NCBI GenBank assembly: GCA_963803495.1 | Contig: CAWDMP010000002.1 | Span: forward strand, 1,674,001 to 1,738,000 | Origin: Persicitalea sp963803495 | GTDB lineage: Bacteria; Bacteroidota; Bacteroidia; Cytophagales; Spirosomataceae | DNA: 64,000 bases | Direction of reading: 5' to 3' | Part shown: positions 25,374 to 34,414 of the stretch, one piece after another | How positions within the stretch are numbered: the first letter of the stretch is position 1 | Layout of the letters: each line of letters begins with the position of its first letter | The notes under the pieces: generated by a model | What the model was told of the DNA's origin: nothing | The model's database searches: none | Seen by the model: the letters and a program-made list of their open reading frames with translations, nothing else | Translations under genes and position numbers: made by a program

Positions 25374-25679
25374 TTATACTTTGATTTCGACGTCGACACC
25401 GCTGGGCAATTCCAGCTTCATGAGGGCGTCGACCGTCTTGGCACTCGAAGAGAAAATGTCCACCAGGCGCTTGTATGTGCAAAGCTGGAATTGCTCCCGT
25501 GACTTCTTGTTGACGTGCGGCGAGCGCAGTACGGTAAACTTTTCTTTCTTGGTAGGCAAAGGAATCGGTCCGCTGATTACAGCCCCCGTCGCTTTAACCG
25601 CCTTGACAATCTTCTCCGCCGAAGCATCGACCAACATGTGGTCGAACGATTTCAGCTTGATGCGAATTTTCTGATTCAT
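25374..25679 (-). CDS. rpsJ: 30S ribosomal protein S10
   Basis: A 101-aa protein of the 30S head and transcription antitermination partner (NusE). MNQKIRIKLKSFDHMLVDAS and RSPHVNKKSREQFQLCTYKR are family hallmarks. Unusually it forms a one-gene unit: its own promoter upstream and a strong terminator downstream. Confidence 0.97.
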   Translation of the reverse strand: MNQKIRIKLKSFDHMLVDASAEKIVKAVKATGAVISGPIPLPTKKEKFTVLRSPHVNKKSREQFQLCTYKRLVDIFSSSAKTVDALMKLELPSGVDVEIKV

Positions 25680-25813
25680 TCTTTTAGTTGGATAGCTGGT
25701 TCATCAAAATCATGTCCGTTCTCGACGAACTTCCACCCACAAAAGAACCATTTGCTTTGTCAGTGAATTTATGAGTCGACCGCCAAACGTAAGCTGGCTA
25801 AAATCGGGTGTGT

Positions 25814-25851
25814 TAGCAGTTGTAGTGCCTACCCTCCCAAAAATCGAGTCG
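25814..25851 (-). promoter_or_regulatory. rpsJ 5' leader shared with fusA
   Basis: With its -7 box this 46-base block (25814-25859) aligns without gaps to 34052-34097 upstream of fusA, 36 of 46 identical by hand count. The transcribed part includes GATTTTTGGGARGGTRGGC. It lies 135 bases before the rpsJ ATG. Possible RNA- or protein-binding site. Confidence 0.6.
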
Positions 25852-25882
25852 CAAAATTACAGTATTGTTTTTGTTTTAGCAA
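25852..25882 (-). promoter_or_regulatory. rpsJ promoter
   Basis: The minus strand carries TTG, exactly 20 bases, then TAATTTTG, the Bacteroidota -33/-7 pattern, about 170 bases upstream of the rpsJ ATG. The rest of the 357-base gap up to 26036 shows nothing else that I recognise. Confidence 0.75.
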
Positions 25883-26036
25883 CAGTCGGGTGTTTTTTCT
25901 CGAAGGAAATCAGAATAGACAAGGTTCACACTTCGCTCACTTGGATAACTCCCTGGAAAATAGATAAAAGCGGCAACATCTTTGTAACATCTATTTTTTT
26001 TCTATTTCTGCTAGAATCCACAACTCAATTCTTGCA

Positions 26037-26620
26037 ATGAACCACACTCATGACCCAATCGAAGCTTTTATCGAAGCGGCTACTTCCTTAATGGCGCTAA
26101 GCCAGGAAGCCCGCCAGCACCTGAGTAAGCTTCTCAATGCCCGTCGCTTCGCGCCTCGCCACTAAACAAAGTCCACGCCTTCGATGGCGTCTTTTTCATT
26201 TACTCGGGCCTGGTGCGGGGGCTTTATAATGACCCGAACGGCAAGGAAGTGAGTGCCTGGTTTGTGGCGGAAGGCGATTTTATTCCGCCCGTTTACAATA
26301 TGCCGGACGGTAGCCGGGCCTTCAAATCAGTCGAGATGCTGGAAGAAGCGACCATCGTCTGGCTGAACCGCGACGACCTTAGCGAACTGCACCAGCTTTT
26401 TCCCGAAACACTCCTCTTCGAGCATCGCATTTCCCAACTTCACCTCGTCCGGGTCACAGAGATTTTGCGGGTGTTCCCAAACCATACCCATAAAGTGAGG
26501 TACAAGTGGCTGTTGGAACGGTATCCCCAATGGATGCATCGGGTGAAGGAAAAGCATCTGGCTTCGTCCATGGGGATTAGCCCCCAAGCGCTCAGCCGCA
26601 TTTTGGGAAGCAGGCACTGA
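26037..26620 (+). pseudogene. Crp/Fnr-family regulator, frameshifted
   Basis: The ATG at 26037 opens 42 codons (HDPIEAFIEAATSLMALSQE) before TAA at 26163. The next frame continues without a start as NKVHAFDGVFFIYSGLVRGL and runs to 26620, ending in a helix-turn-helix (LASSMGISPQALSRILGSRH). Joined, it is about 194 aa, the usual size of the cNMP-binding-domain regulators common in Bacteroidota. One missing T in CACTAAAC would explain the break. It may be a real inactivation or a sequence error. It lies just upstream of a promoter with three phased repeats that might be its binding sites. Confidence 0.7.
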
Positions 26621-26649
26621 GATCAACAGATTTTTTAACTTTCGCGCTG

Positions 26650-26705
26650 AAAAGTTACCATTTTAAGCTCAAAAATTACCATTTGTACGGAAAAAGTTAC
26701 CATTT
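26650..26705 (+). promoter_or_regulatory. three direct repeats AAAA(A)(G/T)TTACCATTT, 21-bp period
   Basis: TTACCATTT occurs at 26655, 26676 and 26697, each preceded by an A-tract, with an exact 21-base period (two helical turns). The third copy continues into GGTAA and forms TTACC-ATTT-GGTAA. The array ends 6 bases before the -33 element of the next promoter, as expected for an activator array. Confidence 0.7.
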
Positions 26706-26710
26706 GGTAA

Positions 26711-26741
26711 TTGTTTTGGCGGGTTTGACCATTTTCCTTTG
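26711..26741 (+). promoter_or_regulatory. promoter of the SGNH/acetylesterase block
   Basis: TTG at 26711, exactly 20 bases, then TTCCTTTG, close to TAnnTTTG. The leader then holds the inverted repeat AGCGTC...GACGCT (26752-26774). The ATG follows at 26817. Confidence 0.6.
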
Positions 26742-26816
26742 TCATATCGGAAGCGTCAGACCAATTCAGACGCTGCAATTTCAAATGAATTCTCCAGCTT
26801 TTAAAACTTACCGATC

Positions 26817-28295
26817 ATGAAAAGCGAATGTAAAACTCTACAAGTGATGTTACTGGCTCTTGCTCTATTTGGTGTTTCAAGCCCAACAGAAGTTGCTGCT
26901 ACGGTGGCTGGTAACAACGGCAAATGCGCTGGCGACACCCTGAACGACAAATTACAGACCTCAGGTGTTGGAGATTACGATTGGGAATACCTGTGGAAAG
27001 TGGGTACGGTTCGTGAGACCACGAAGCAAGCAATTAACGACTTGGAGGTACTTGGGTGGATACCAGTCGTTGCGACTGCTGACATAACGCAACTTAAAAA
27101 TCCGACAAAACCCTCTGAATTCAAATTCATGGCCATCGGTGGTTCGATCGCTTCGGGAGTCCGAGAGGGTGGACTTTATCGGGAGGCTCAACTGACCGCC
27201 TACCCTAATCTGGTAGCTCGACAAATGGGGGTTTCTTTCCGTCAACCTCTGTTTTCTGCATCTGAAGCCAATGGGTCGGGATACAAAGTGTTGATCGATG
27301 GTGGTGGCCCCGTGTATCAGTACGAAGTTGTTGCCAACAATTTAGCATTCGACCCAAAATCTCAAAACAAGACTTTCACCAAGTCCATTGGAGACTACGA
27401 CAATTTAGCCATGCCCTATTTTAATGTAAGGTACCCCTGGAAAACAATGGAATACTACGACAGACCCGTGTCGAAGATAGATGAGGAATCTACTGATTTT
27501 GTTAGGTATTTCAAGCGCATCATGCCTGATGAAGATTACAATGCTTCGGGTCTTACCTACCAAGGCTATTTAAAGCGCCAAGCTGTCCCTGACTTTATCA
27601 TCTACGACCTCGGGATGGATGGACACCTGAAAGGGGCTATGATTGGTGGTTACGTTTCCCAACTGCCCATGATCATGGAAGGAGAGCGGGGCAAAAAAGT
27701 AGAGTTCTTGTATATGAGGGAAGTCGCTGCCAAAGGCGGAAAAGGGGTTATCGTGACTATTCCTGACGTTATCGACTTTCCATACTTTCATATGTACAAC
27801 CTTTCGAAGATCAAGAGTCTGTCTTCGACAGTGAAGGTTGACGTGGAGAAAAACAATGGGAAGATTCGACCTGCCAACAACCAAGATATATTTCTCCCCA
27901 GCCCTGCAGTCATTGAACTGTTTAAACAGAAAAAGGACATTGTGCTGAAAGAGACAGAAGTACTAGCAATTGACGACGAACTGGACGAAACACAGAAGTT
28001 CAGGAGCGTAAATTGGTACAACGATTACTACGTGAAGTACGCTGCTAAAGAAAATAACTTCGCTGTATTAGACTTGTATGAGTTATACAAAAGGATTCAT
28101 CGAGGAGAGTACACCACGGATGATGGCATTAGAGCTGATGCCTCATTTCCAAACGGGAATTTCTATTCCAGCGATGGAATTCATCCGTCGGCATTTGGGC
28201 AAGCCATCATTGCCAACGAATGCATCAAAGCCATCAACAAACATTACAAGACCGAGATCAAGGTTTTGCCAACGGCTGGTTTTTTGAAAAAATAA
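26817..28295 (+). CDS. secreted SGNH/GDSL-type hydrolase
   Basis: A 492-aa exported protein with a signal peptide at about residues 1-29 (LLALALFGVSSPTEVAA). It has SGNH hydrolase blocks: the nucleophile region FMAIGGSIASG (Ser110, with Gly in place of the usual Asp) and the C-terminal DGIHPSAFGQAI with probable catalytic Asp453 and His456. Family members are esterases or lipases, often removing acetyl groups from glycans; the substrate here is unknown. It is the first gene after the phased repeats, 51 bases before an acetylesterase-like gene. The block is visibly AT-richer than the flanking ribosomal genes. Confidence 0.7.
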   Translation: MKSECKTLQVMLLALALFGVSSPTEVAATVAGNNGKCAGDTLNDKLQTSGVGDYDWEYLWKVGTVRETTKQAINDLEVLGWIPVVATADITQLKNPTKPSEFKFMAIGGSIASGVREGGLYREAQLTAYPNLVARQMGVSFRQPLFSASEANGSGYKVLIDGGGPVYQYEVVANNLAFDPKSQNKTFTKSIGDYDNLAMPYFNVRYPWKTMEYYDRPVSKIDEESTDFVRYFKRIMPDEDYNASGLTYQGYLKRQAVPDFIIYDLGMDGHLKGAMIGGYVSQLPMIMEGERGKKVEFLYMREVAAKGGKGVIVTIPDVIDFPYFHMYNLSKIKSLSSTVKVDVEKNNGKIRPANNQDIFLPSPAVIELFKQKKDIVLKETEVLAIDDELDETQKFRSVNWYNDYYVKYAAKENNFAVLDLYELYKRIHRGEYTTDDGIRADASFPNGNFYSSDGIHPSAFGQAIIANECIKAINKHYKTEIKVLPTAGFLKK

Positions 28296-28346
28296 ACACT
28301 GAAAAACACTATGATTAATTGTACATCTACCTAAACATGCATCACT

Positions 28347-30164
28347 ATGAAAACGCTTTTCACCTCCCTGCTGCTCGTTTTGTCTTGTCTCGTAGCGCAA
28401 GCCCAGTATCTGTACATCACCCTGCCGCTGGACAGAACCGTTCTGCAAAGGAATGACGTTGGCAATGGCAGCGCAACCGTCGTGATAGCAGGCCAGATCA
28501 CCGAGCCAGCGAACCCAGCCATATTGCCCACCAATTTCACAGTGAAATATAGGCTGGTTCCAGTGTCTAAAACGGGAACGCTGGGTTCGATACCTCCTTG
28601 GACGAATATCGGCTCTTCAACGCCTTATGGCGGCGTATTTTACACCACGACTACCGCCAGCACTGGGTGGTACCAATTACAGGTTGGGGCTTTTGACCCC
28701 ATATATGGCGGGGGGACTCCTAGTCTTACCGGAAGTGTGCTTGTGGGGGTCGGTGAGGTGGTGTTCATTGCCGGGCAGTCAAACGCGCAAGGCGTTGAAG
28801 GAGTGTCCAATGATGCGGTCAGTTCGACCTATTATGACTGTGTGAACTCCATTAACTCTGATCAGTTCTGCAGAAACACCTTCGCTTTTCCCAATATTCA
28901 AAAAATTGAGAATGGCCGACTGATTACACCCAATTCGAATCGAAGCGCGTGGGGGTTCCATTACCTTGGCAAGCAGATTGTCGATGGGTTGACCTCTGGA
29001 TCAGTGACACCAGTTCTATTTTTTAACGCGGGTTCCACTGCTACATCGGTTAACAATTGGAAGCAAACGGCTTATAATCCTACTGCAACTGTCCAACCTC
29101 CTTTGTTATATGGGATAACTTGTTGCGCACAAATACCTGATTGGCCAAACAGCGAGGGTCCGCAAGGTCAACCATATAAAGGATTGAAAACCTCTTTAAA
29201 TTATTTTGGTGGGATGTTTGGGGCGCGCGGAGTTATTTGGCACCAAGGAGAGTCTGATAATTATATAAACAATACTGAGCCCAACTACCGGCAAGATTTA
29301 TCCGACTTAATAGCCAAAACTAGAAGCGATTTCGATCCAAGGCTTAAGTGGGCCATCTCAAGAGCTTCATACTTAAACAATACGGTAAGTGGAAATGTGA
29401 CTACTGCTCAATACAATGTAAAGGTTGCAACGTACCCGACAAACACATCTACCGGAGCGTGGAATTCAGATCTGATACCTAGTTCGCTTCGCCAAGACGA
29501 CGGCACTCACTTTAATGCTAGTGGGCTTGTTGCTGTGAACGATCAGTATTATAGTAGTTATAACTCAGGCAACTCATTTACTGCTCTCAAAAGCTTAGAA
29601 CCTGTTCCTGCGGTGACTGCTCAAAACCTGACAGTCTACAAGAACGGCTCAAGCGTGACTTTGACCGCACCTTCGTCCAATTCTTATTGCTGGGTACAAA
29701 ACAACGGCAACATAAATAACTGCTATTCCATTAATCAGATTATCTATGTCTCCCAATCATCTAACAGTTCATTCCGGTGCTACGTAAAGAATTCGTCAGG
29801 AAATATAGCTTTGACCCCAGCCGTTAGAACTCCGGTTTGGACCGTTGGAGGTGCATTAAGGATCGCGGCCGATAACGCGTCAAGTATATTGGATGAAGGA
29901 GATAATGTAATTAGTATGTATGTTTATCCAAATCCTTCCGGCCGGGACGCAAGCATAAACTTTAATCTCACGGAATCCGCGAATATCAAGCTTGAAATAC
30001 TCGATCTTCAAGGCAGGTCGTTATCTGTGGTCGCAGAAGGGCCACACAGTGCCGGAAAACACACCTATCCGTTAAAAGGCAGAAATCTCAATGCTGGAAT
30101 GTACTTTAGTGTTCTGAAGATTGGCGAAATGTTCGTCACTAATAAATTCGTCATTAACGAGTAG
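28347..30164 (+). CDS. sialate-O-acetylesterase-like protein with T9SS sorting tail
   Basis: A 605-aa protein. The signal peptide ends near residue 20 (SCLVAQAQ). A carbohydrate-esterase (SASA) domain follows, with the nucleophile motif IAGQSNAQG (141-149), VIWHQGESD and the late DDGTHFNASG block. The last 80 residues or so form a type IX secretion C-terminal domain: VYPNPSGRDASINFNL, then LEILDLQGRSLS and LNAGMYFSVLKIG. It is therefore exported across the outer membrane, probably deacetylating surface or environmental glycans. The middle is Ser/Asn-rich and codon use is AT-leaning, which suggests transfer. Confidence 0.8.
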   Translation: MKTLFTSLLLVLSCLVAQAQYLYITLPLDRTVLQRNDVGNGSATVVIAGQITEPANPAILPTNFTVKYRLVPVSKTGTLGSIPPWTNIGSSTPYGGVFYTTTTASTGWYQLQVGAFDPIYGGGTPSLTGSVLVGVGEVVFIAGQSNAQGVEGVSNDAVSSTYYDCVNSINSDQFCRNTFAFPNIQKIENGRLITPNSNRSAWGFHYLGKQIVDGLTSGSVTPVLFFNAGSTATSVNNWKQTAYNPTATVQPPLLYGITCCAQIPDWPNSEGPQGQPYKGLKTSLNYFGGMFGARGVIWHQGESDNYINNTEPNYRQDLSDLIAKTRSDFDPRLKWAISRASYLNNTVSGNVTTAQYNVKVATYPTNTSTGAWNSDLIPSSLRQDDGTHFNASGLVAVNDQYYSSYNSGNSFTALKSLEPVPAVTAQNLTVYKNGSSVTLTAPSSNSYCWVQNNGNINNCYSINQIIYVSQSSNSSFRCYVKNSSGNIALTPAVRTPVWTVGGALRIAADNASSILDEGDNVISMYVYPNPSGRDASINFNLTESANIKLEILDLQGRSLSVVAEGPHSAGKHTYPLKGRNLNAGMYFSVLKIGEMFVTNKFVINE

Positions 30165-30180
30165 TGCCGTGCTGGGCATA

Positions 30181-30226
30181 AACGGGAGCAAGATTGAAAA
30201 ATCTTGTTTCCGTTCTTATTTTTTAT
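30181..30226 (+). terminator. terminator after the acetylesterase gene
   Basis: AACGGGAGCAAGATT and AATCTTGTTTCCGTT pair across a GAAA loop, with two mispairs. A T-rich tract (CTTATTTTTTATT) follows. The stem ends 14 bases before the next ATG. Confidence 0.6.
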
Positions 30227-30227
30227 T

Positions 30228-31677
30228 ATGAGACTTATCACGTTTTTTCTTCTGCTTCTCCTTTTAACTAATTGTAAAAGGCAGGAACGCATCGATCCGG
30301 CCCCGCCCGTGGTCGCTGAACCAGCAATGCCTCGAGGCATTTTGGGTTTCAAAGTTGAGGGTGTGCCAAATGAAAATATACGCTTTACCAAAATAAGCCC
30401 TAACAGCTCTAACAATTACGTAGTGCTGACATTGCCAGAAAACTACCCCTTCGACGACACGATCAAGGTAGCCATAAAATTACCGAGATGGTTTGGAGAT
30501 AAGAAATCCCTGGAAGCAGAAGCTAGACCCTGACGGCTTCTCGATCATGTACAGAGGAGGACAAGTTTGGTTTCTAATCGTTAATTCTGCCACGGGTAAT
30601 ACAATAGAGGAGGTCCATTTGATAGTTGACCCTCTCAAACCGATTGTTGTGCCTTCGGTAGGCCACGACTACTCCTTCACTTTGGAAGGAAAGAACCTGT
30701 TCATATTTCTGCCTGTACTCAACTGGGGAACAGAATACACCTCTGCCTCTGGCAGAAATTTTAATAACATAGGCGGCTCGGTTGAGAAATTAGATAGCCT
30801 GGTTGAGAATTACGTCTTGTTCAGGAATATCAAAACAGGAAATTTGACTAACTCCCCTAGAAGTGTAGGCCATTATGTCTCTAATGAAAATGGTTTGGCT
30901 TTTTTGAGTATTCCAAGAGAATTTGAGGCTGGCGAATACGAAATGACAGTAGTACGGCGCGACAGACGAGCGATAGTACCTGACAAGCTGAAGTTAACTT
31001 ATGGGGTACCTCGATCCCATGAGTTTTACAGCACGGAGGTTTTTAATGACAAGGGTAACATCATCAGCTACAAGGGATATAACCTAGTACCAGGTCACAC
31101 GTATGAGGTAGAGCTGGAGAACGACTATTTTCCCAAGCAAAGGTTTCCTCTTATTCCGGTCACCCATTTGACAATGACCGGGCATCTGCCGCTCGAATTG
31201 GCTACAGGTACCTATAAGGCCAATCTACTTATTAACGGTAAGGCCGAAACTTACACTAACCTAATAACTCGGTACAACTTGGTGACCATCCATAAGCAGC
31301 AACAGCAACCTGCACTTACGGTGCTAACGCAGCCCTCGCTGAAGTTCAACAACCCCACAGGCCTTACTCTGTATGAGCAAACCACATTACTCAAACGCTC
31401 CGAACCCGTGCTTGCTTTATATAAGGCTCATTCTTCCAATTTCATTCCGGGTGTCCGCACCAACGGAAGTCGGCTGCTTTTCAAAAACATCAATACTGGA
31501 GCGGAGTTTAGTATACCACAGACGGGTTTTAGTTCAGGTAGCCTCCCCTATCTGCTATACACTATTCCTGCCGAAATGCCTGCGGGTAAGTACCAGGTTC
31601 GGTTCGGGGTCAGGTACAGTCCCGAGGGTAATGAATATATTAGTGGGTTGTACTACCAGGAAATCAAAATAGAGTAA
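30228..31677 (+). pseudogene. large surface lipoprotein gene, frameshifted
   Basis: The ATG at 30228 gives MRLITFFLLLLLLTNC, a clear lipoprotein signal with Cys16. The frame stops at 30533, while an overlapping frame open from 30493 continues (KLDPDGFSIMYRGG) for about 390 residues to 31677. The gene is 1450 bases long, one more than a multiple of three, so a single inserted base within 30493-30533 would explain the split; the repaired product is about 482 aa. The body has repeated beta-rich segments but no family that I recognise. It follows the acetylesterase gene and may be part of the same glycan-related surface set. Confidence 0.6.
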
Positions 31678-31763
31678 GCCGTGTATTTAGACAAGTCCCG
31701 TAGATTAACCGAGAGGTTTATCTACTTGATCATTAAATAGTATAAAGCTAAGCAATCAAAAAA

Positions 31764-31802
31764 CAGAAAAGGTCCGCTTCGATTTGAAGCGGACCTTTTC
31801 TG
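31764..31802 (-). terminator. terminator of fusA (bidirectional)
   Basis: CAGAAAAGGTCCGCTTC and its exact complement form a perfect 17-bp stem around GATTT. The A/T ends serve both strands: fusA on minus, the lipoprotein gene on plus. Confidence 0.85.
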
Positions 31803-31858
31803 TTTGAAATAATGCGATTAACTGAATTCTCTAATAGAGCTACCCAACCATCTAAAAA

Positions 31859-33982
31859 CTAAGCATTCACCGGTCCGCCTTTCGCTTTCGTGATCACGCC
31901 GTCGGCCAGGCCGGAAGGAATGATGTCGTAGTGCGAGAAGGTGAGGCTAGCCGTAGCACGACCCGAAGTGATGGTACGAAGATCGGTAACATATCCGAAT
32001 AGCTCTGACAAGGGGACATCGGCTTTCACAACCTGCGAACCGGCTTTCGTATCCATGCCTTTCATGATACCACGGCGACGGTTGAGGTCACCCGTGATGG
32101 GTCCGGTGTATTCTTCGGGAGAAACTACTTCGACGCCCATGATGGGTTCAAGCAATTTGGCTCCGGCGTGACGCGCGGCCTCTTTGAAGCCCAAACGCGC
32201 GGCCATCTCAAAAGAGAACGAATCGGAATCGACGTCGTGGAAGGACCCGTGGTACAGGCGTACTTTCATCGAATCCAAAGGATAGCCGGCCAAAGGACCG
32301 TTGTTCATTGCTTCGGCGAAGCCCTTCTGGATCGAAGGGATGAATTCGCGGGGGATCACACCACCCACAATACCATTTTCAAACTGCAAACCCTGCTCGA
32401 TTTCTTTGCCTTCCTCCGCGTCGTCGCGTGGTCCGATTTCGAAAGCGATGTCGGCAAACTTACCACGACCACCCGTTTGCTTCTTGTAAACCTCGCGATG
32501 ATCGAAGGGTTTGGTGAGTGCTTCTTTGTACGCAACCTGAGGTGCGCCCTGATTCACTTCTACCTTGAATTCACGACGCATCCGGTCGATAATTATTTCG
32601 AGGTGAAGCTCACCCATGCCGCGGATGATCGTCTGTCCCGTCTCCTCGTCGGTGTTGACTTGCAGGGTAGGATCTTCTTCGATCAGCTTAGCAATGGCAT
32701 TACCGAACTTGTCCTGATCGGCCGTTTTCTTGGGCTCGATGGCGTAGCCGATAACGGGCTCGGGGAATACCATCGACTCGAGCACGATCGGGTGCTTCTC
32801 GTCGGACAGCGTGTCGCCCGTCTTAATATCTTTGAAACCAACCACAGCGCCGATGTCACCGGCTTCGAGGCGGTCGATTTGATTTTGCTTGTTGGCGTGC
32901 ATTTGGAAAATACGCGAGATCCGCTCCTTGTTGCCCGAACGGTTGTTCAGGACGTAAGAGCCCGATTCCAACGTACCTGAGTAGGAACGGATGAAACACA
33001 GACGGCCCACGTAGGGGTCAGTGGCAATTTTAAATCCAAGCGCGCAGAAAGGATCGTCGCCGTTAGGCTCACGCGTAATTTTCTCTTCGGTGCGGGGATC
33101 GGTACCGGTGATCGTGCCGCGATCGAGGGGTGAAGGCAGAATTGCCATCACGTAATCCAGCATCGTCTGCACACCTTTGTTCTTGAAAGAAGATCCACAT
33201 ACCATCGGTACGATCTTCATGCTGATCGTCGCGGCGCGGAGAGCAGCCAGAATCTCGTCTTCCGAGATGGAAGCGGGATCCTCGAAGTACTTCTCCATCA
33301 AGGTATCGTCGAATTCGGCCACGGCTTCGAGCAGTTTCTCGCGCCATTCTTTGGCTTCCTCGATCATGTCCTCAGGAATCGGCACCTCGATAAAGGTCAT
33401 GCCCTTGTCCTCCTCATTCCACTCGATGCCTCGGAAGTTGATCAGGTCGACTACCCCACGGAAGTTGTCTTCGGCACCGATCGGCAATTGCAAAGGCACG
33501 GCGTAACTGCCGAGCATTTCCTTCACCTGAGCACATACCATCAGGAAGTCGGCACCGGAGCGATCCATCTTGTTCACGAAGCCGATACGGGCCACGTTAT
33601 AGTTGTTGGCCAAGCGCCAGTTGGTCTCCGACTGAGGCTCAACGCCATCGACGGCGCTAAAAAGGAACACCAGACCGTCCAACACGCGGAGGGAGCGGTT
33701 CACTTCCACCGTAAAATCCACGTGGCCGGGGGTGTCAATAATGTTGATATGGTACTTCTCGTCACGGTACATCCAATCGACCGTCGTAGCGGCGGAGGTA
33801 ATCGTGATACCCCGCTCCTGCTCCTGCTCCATCCAGTCCATCGTCGCAGCACCATCGTGTACTTCGCCAATCTTGTGGCTAACACCCGAGTAGTACAGAA
33901 TACGCTCAGTGGTGGTGGTCTTACCGGCGTCGATGTGGGCGGCAATCCCGATATTACGGGTCAATCTTAAATCACGGGCCAT
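31859..33982 (-). CDS. fusA: elongation factor G
   Basis: A 707-aa translocase GTPase. The G-domain has the P-loop AHIDAGKT (15-22), DTPGHVDFTVEVNRS, and NKMDRSGAD. Domain IV carries GGRGKFADIAFEIGPRD, and the C-terminus has GYVTDLRTITSGRATASLTF. It is full length. tuf is not adjacent. Unlike the compact str operon, it is separated from rpsG by a plus-strand lipoprotein gene and from rpsJ by an AT-rich island, and it has its own promoter and terminator. Confidence 0.98.
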   Translation of the reverse strand: MARDLRLTRNIGIAAHIDAGKTTTTERILYYSGVSHKIGEVHDGAATMDWMEQEQERGITITSAATTVDWMYRDEKYHINIIDTPGHVDFTVEVNRSLRVLDGLVFLFSAVDGVEPQSETNWRLANNYNVARIGFVNKMDRSGADFLMVCAQVKEMLGSYAVPLQLPIGAEDNFRGVVDLINFRGIEWNEEDKGMTFIEVPIPEDMIEEAKEWREKLLEAVAEFDDTLMEKYFEDPASISEDEILAALRAATISMKIVPMVCGSSFKNKGVQTMLDYVMAILPSPLDRGTITGTDPRTEEKITREPNGDDPFCALGFKIATDPYVGRLCFIRSYSGTLESGSYVLNNRSGNKERISRIFQMHANKQNQIDRLEAGDIGAVVGFKDIKTGDTLSDEKHPIVLESMVFPEPVIGYAIEPKKTADQDKFGNAIAKLIEEDPTLQVNTDEETGQTIIRGMGELHLEIIIDRMRREFKVEVNQGAPQVAYKEALTKPFDHREVYKKQTGGRGKFADIAFEIGPRDDAEEGKEIEQGLQFENGIVGGVIPREFIPSIQKGFAEAMNNGPLAGYPLDSMKVRLYHGSFHDVDSDSFSFEMAARLGFKEAARHAGAKLLEPIMGVEVVSPEEYTGPITGDLNRRRGIMKGMDTKAGSQVVKADVPLSELFGYVTDLRTITSGRATASLTFSHYDIIPSGLADGVITKAKGGPVNA

Positions 33983-34051
33983 GATGAAGTTCTTTTGTAT
34001 GGTATGCTACTAGCAAAAACGGGTTTCAGATCGGGCTGGAAACGTGGGATT

Positions 34052-34089
34052 TAGCCGATGCAGCGCCCACCTTCCCAAAAATCAGACCG
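34052..34089 (-). promoter_or_regulatory. fusA 5' leader shared with rpsJ
   Basis: Counterpart of 25814-25851. On the minus strand it reads GGTCTGATTTTTGGGAAGG just after the -7 box, then GTGGGCGCTGCATCGGCTA. It starts about 70 bases before the fusA ATG and is 78 percent identical to the rpsJ copy (46 bases including the -7 box). Confidence 0.6.
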
Positions 34090-34120
34090 CAAAATTAGGG
34101 TTTTATATTTTGGGAAACAA
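34090..34120 (-). promoter_or_regulatory. fusA promoter
   Basis: On the minus strand TTG, exactly 20 bases, then TAATTTTG. It lies in a 432-base gap (33983-34414). The remaining part of the gap (34121-34414) shows no gene and no clear promoter for the plus-strand lipoprotein. Confidence 0.75.
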
Positions 34121-34414
34121 GAGCGGGTTTGTTTTTTTGAAGAAAAGCGGGACAGTACTCACGTAGTAATCGAATGTAAGGTTTCGGGCAATTCAACTGT
34201 TATCTCTCAGCCATTCCAGAGAGTCCGACGTGTTTTAGTTTTAGGAGGTTATTTTTGCTCTCTTATAATCCTACCACAGTGTTGCTTGTGCAGCATTCCA
34301 ACCCTTACTGGCAAAGTGGTGTCTGTCCTACACGATAAATTACGCAAAAGATCTTGATGCCCATTTACAACCTTTTTGTCTCACGTCGGGTCTTGACAAA
34401 AAAACCAAAGTTTT

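Noticed and set aside
26650..26705. short direct repeats as a possible CRISPR remnant
   Set aside because: Repeat units are about 14 bases with 7-base gaps, no unique spacers of normal size and no cas genes; operator array fits better.
32168..32980. 270-codon plus-strand frame inside fusA
   Set aside because: Antisense of EF-G domains; no independent evidence.
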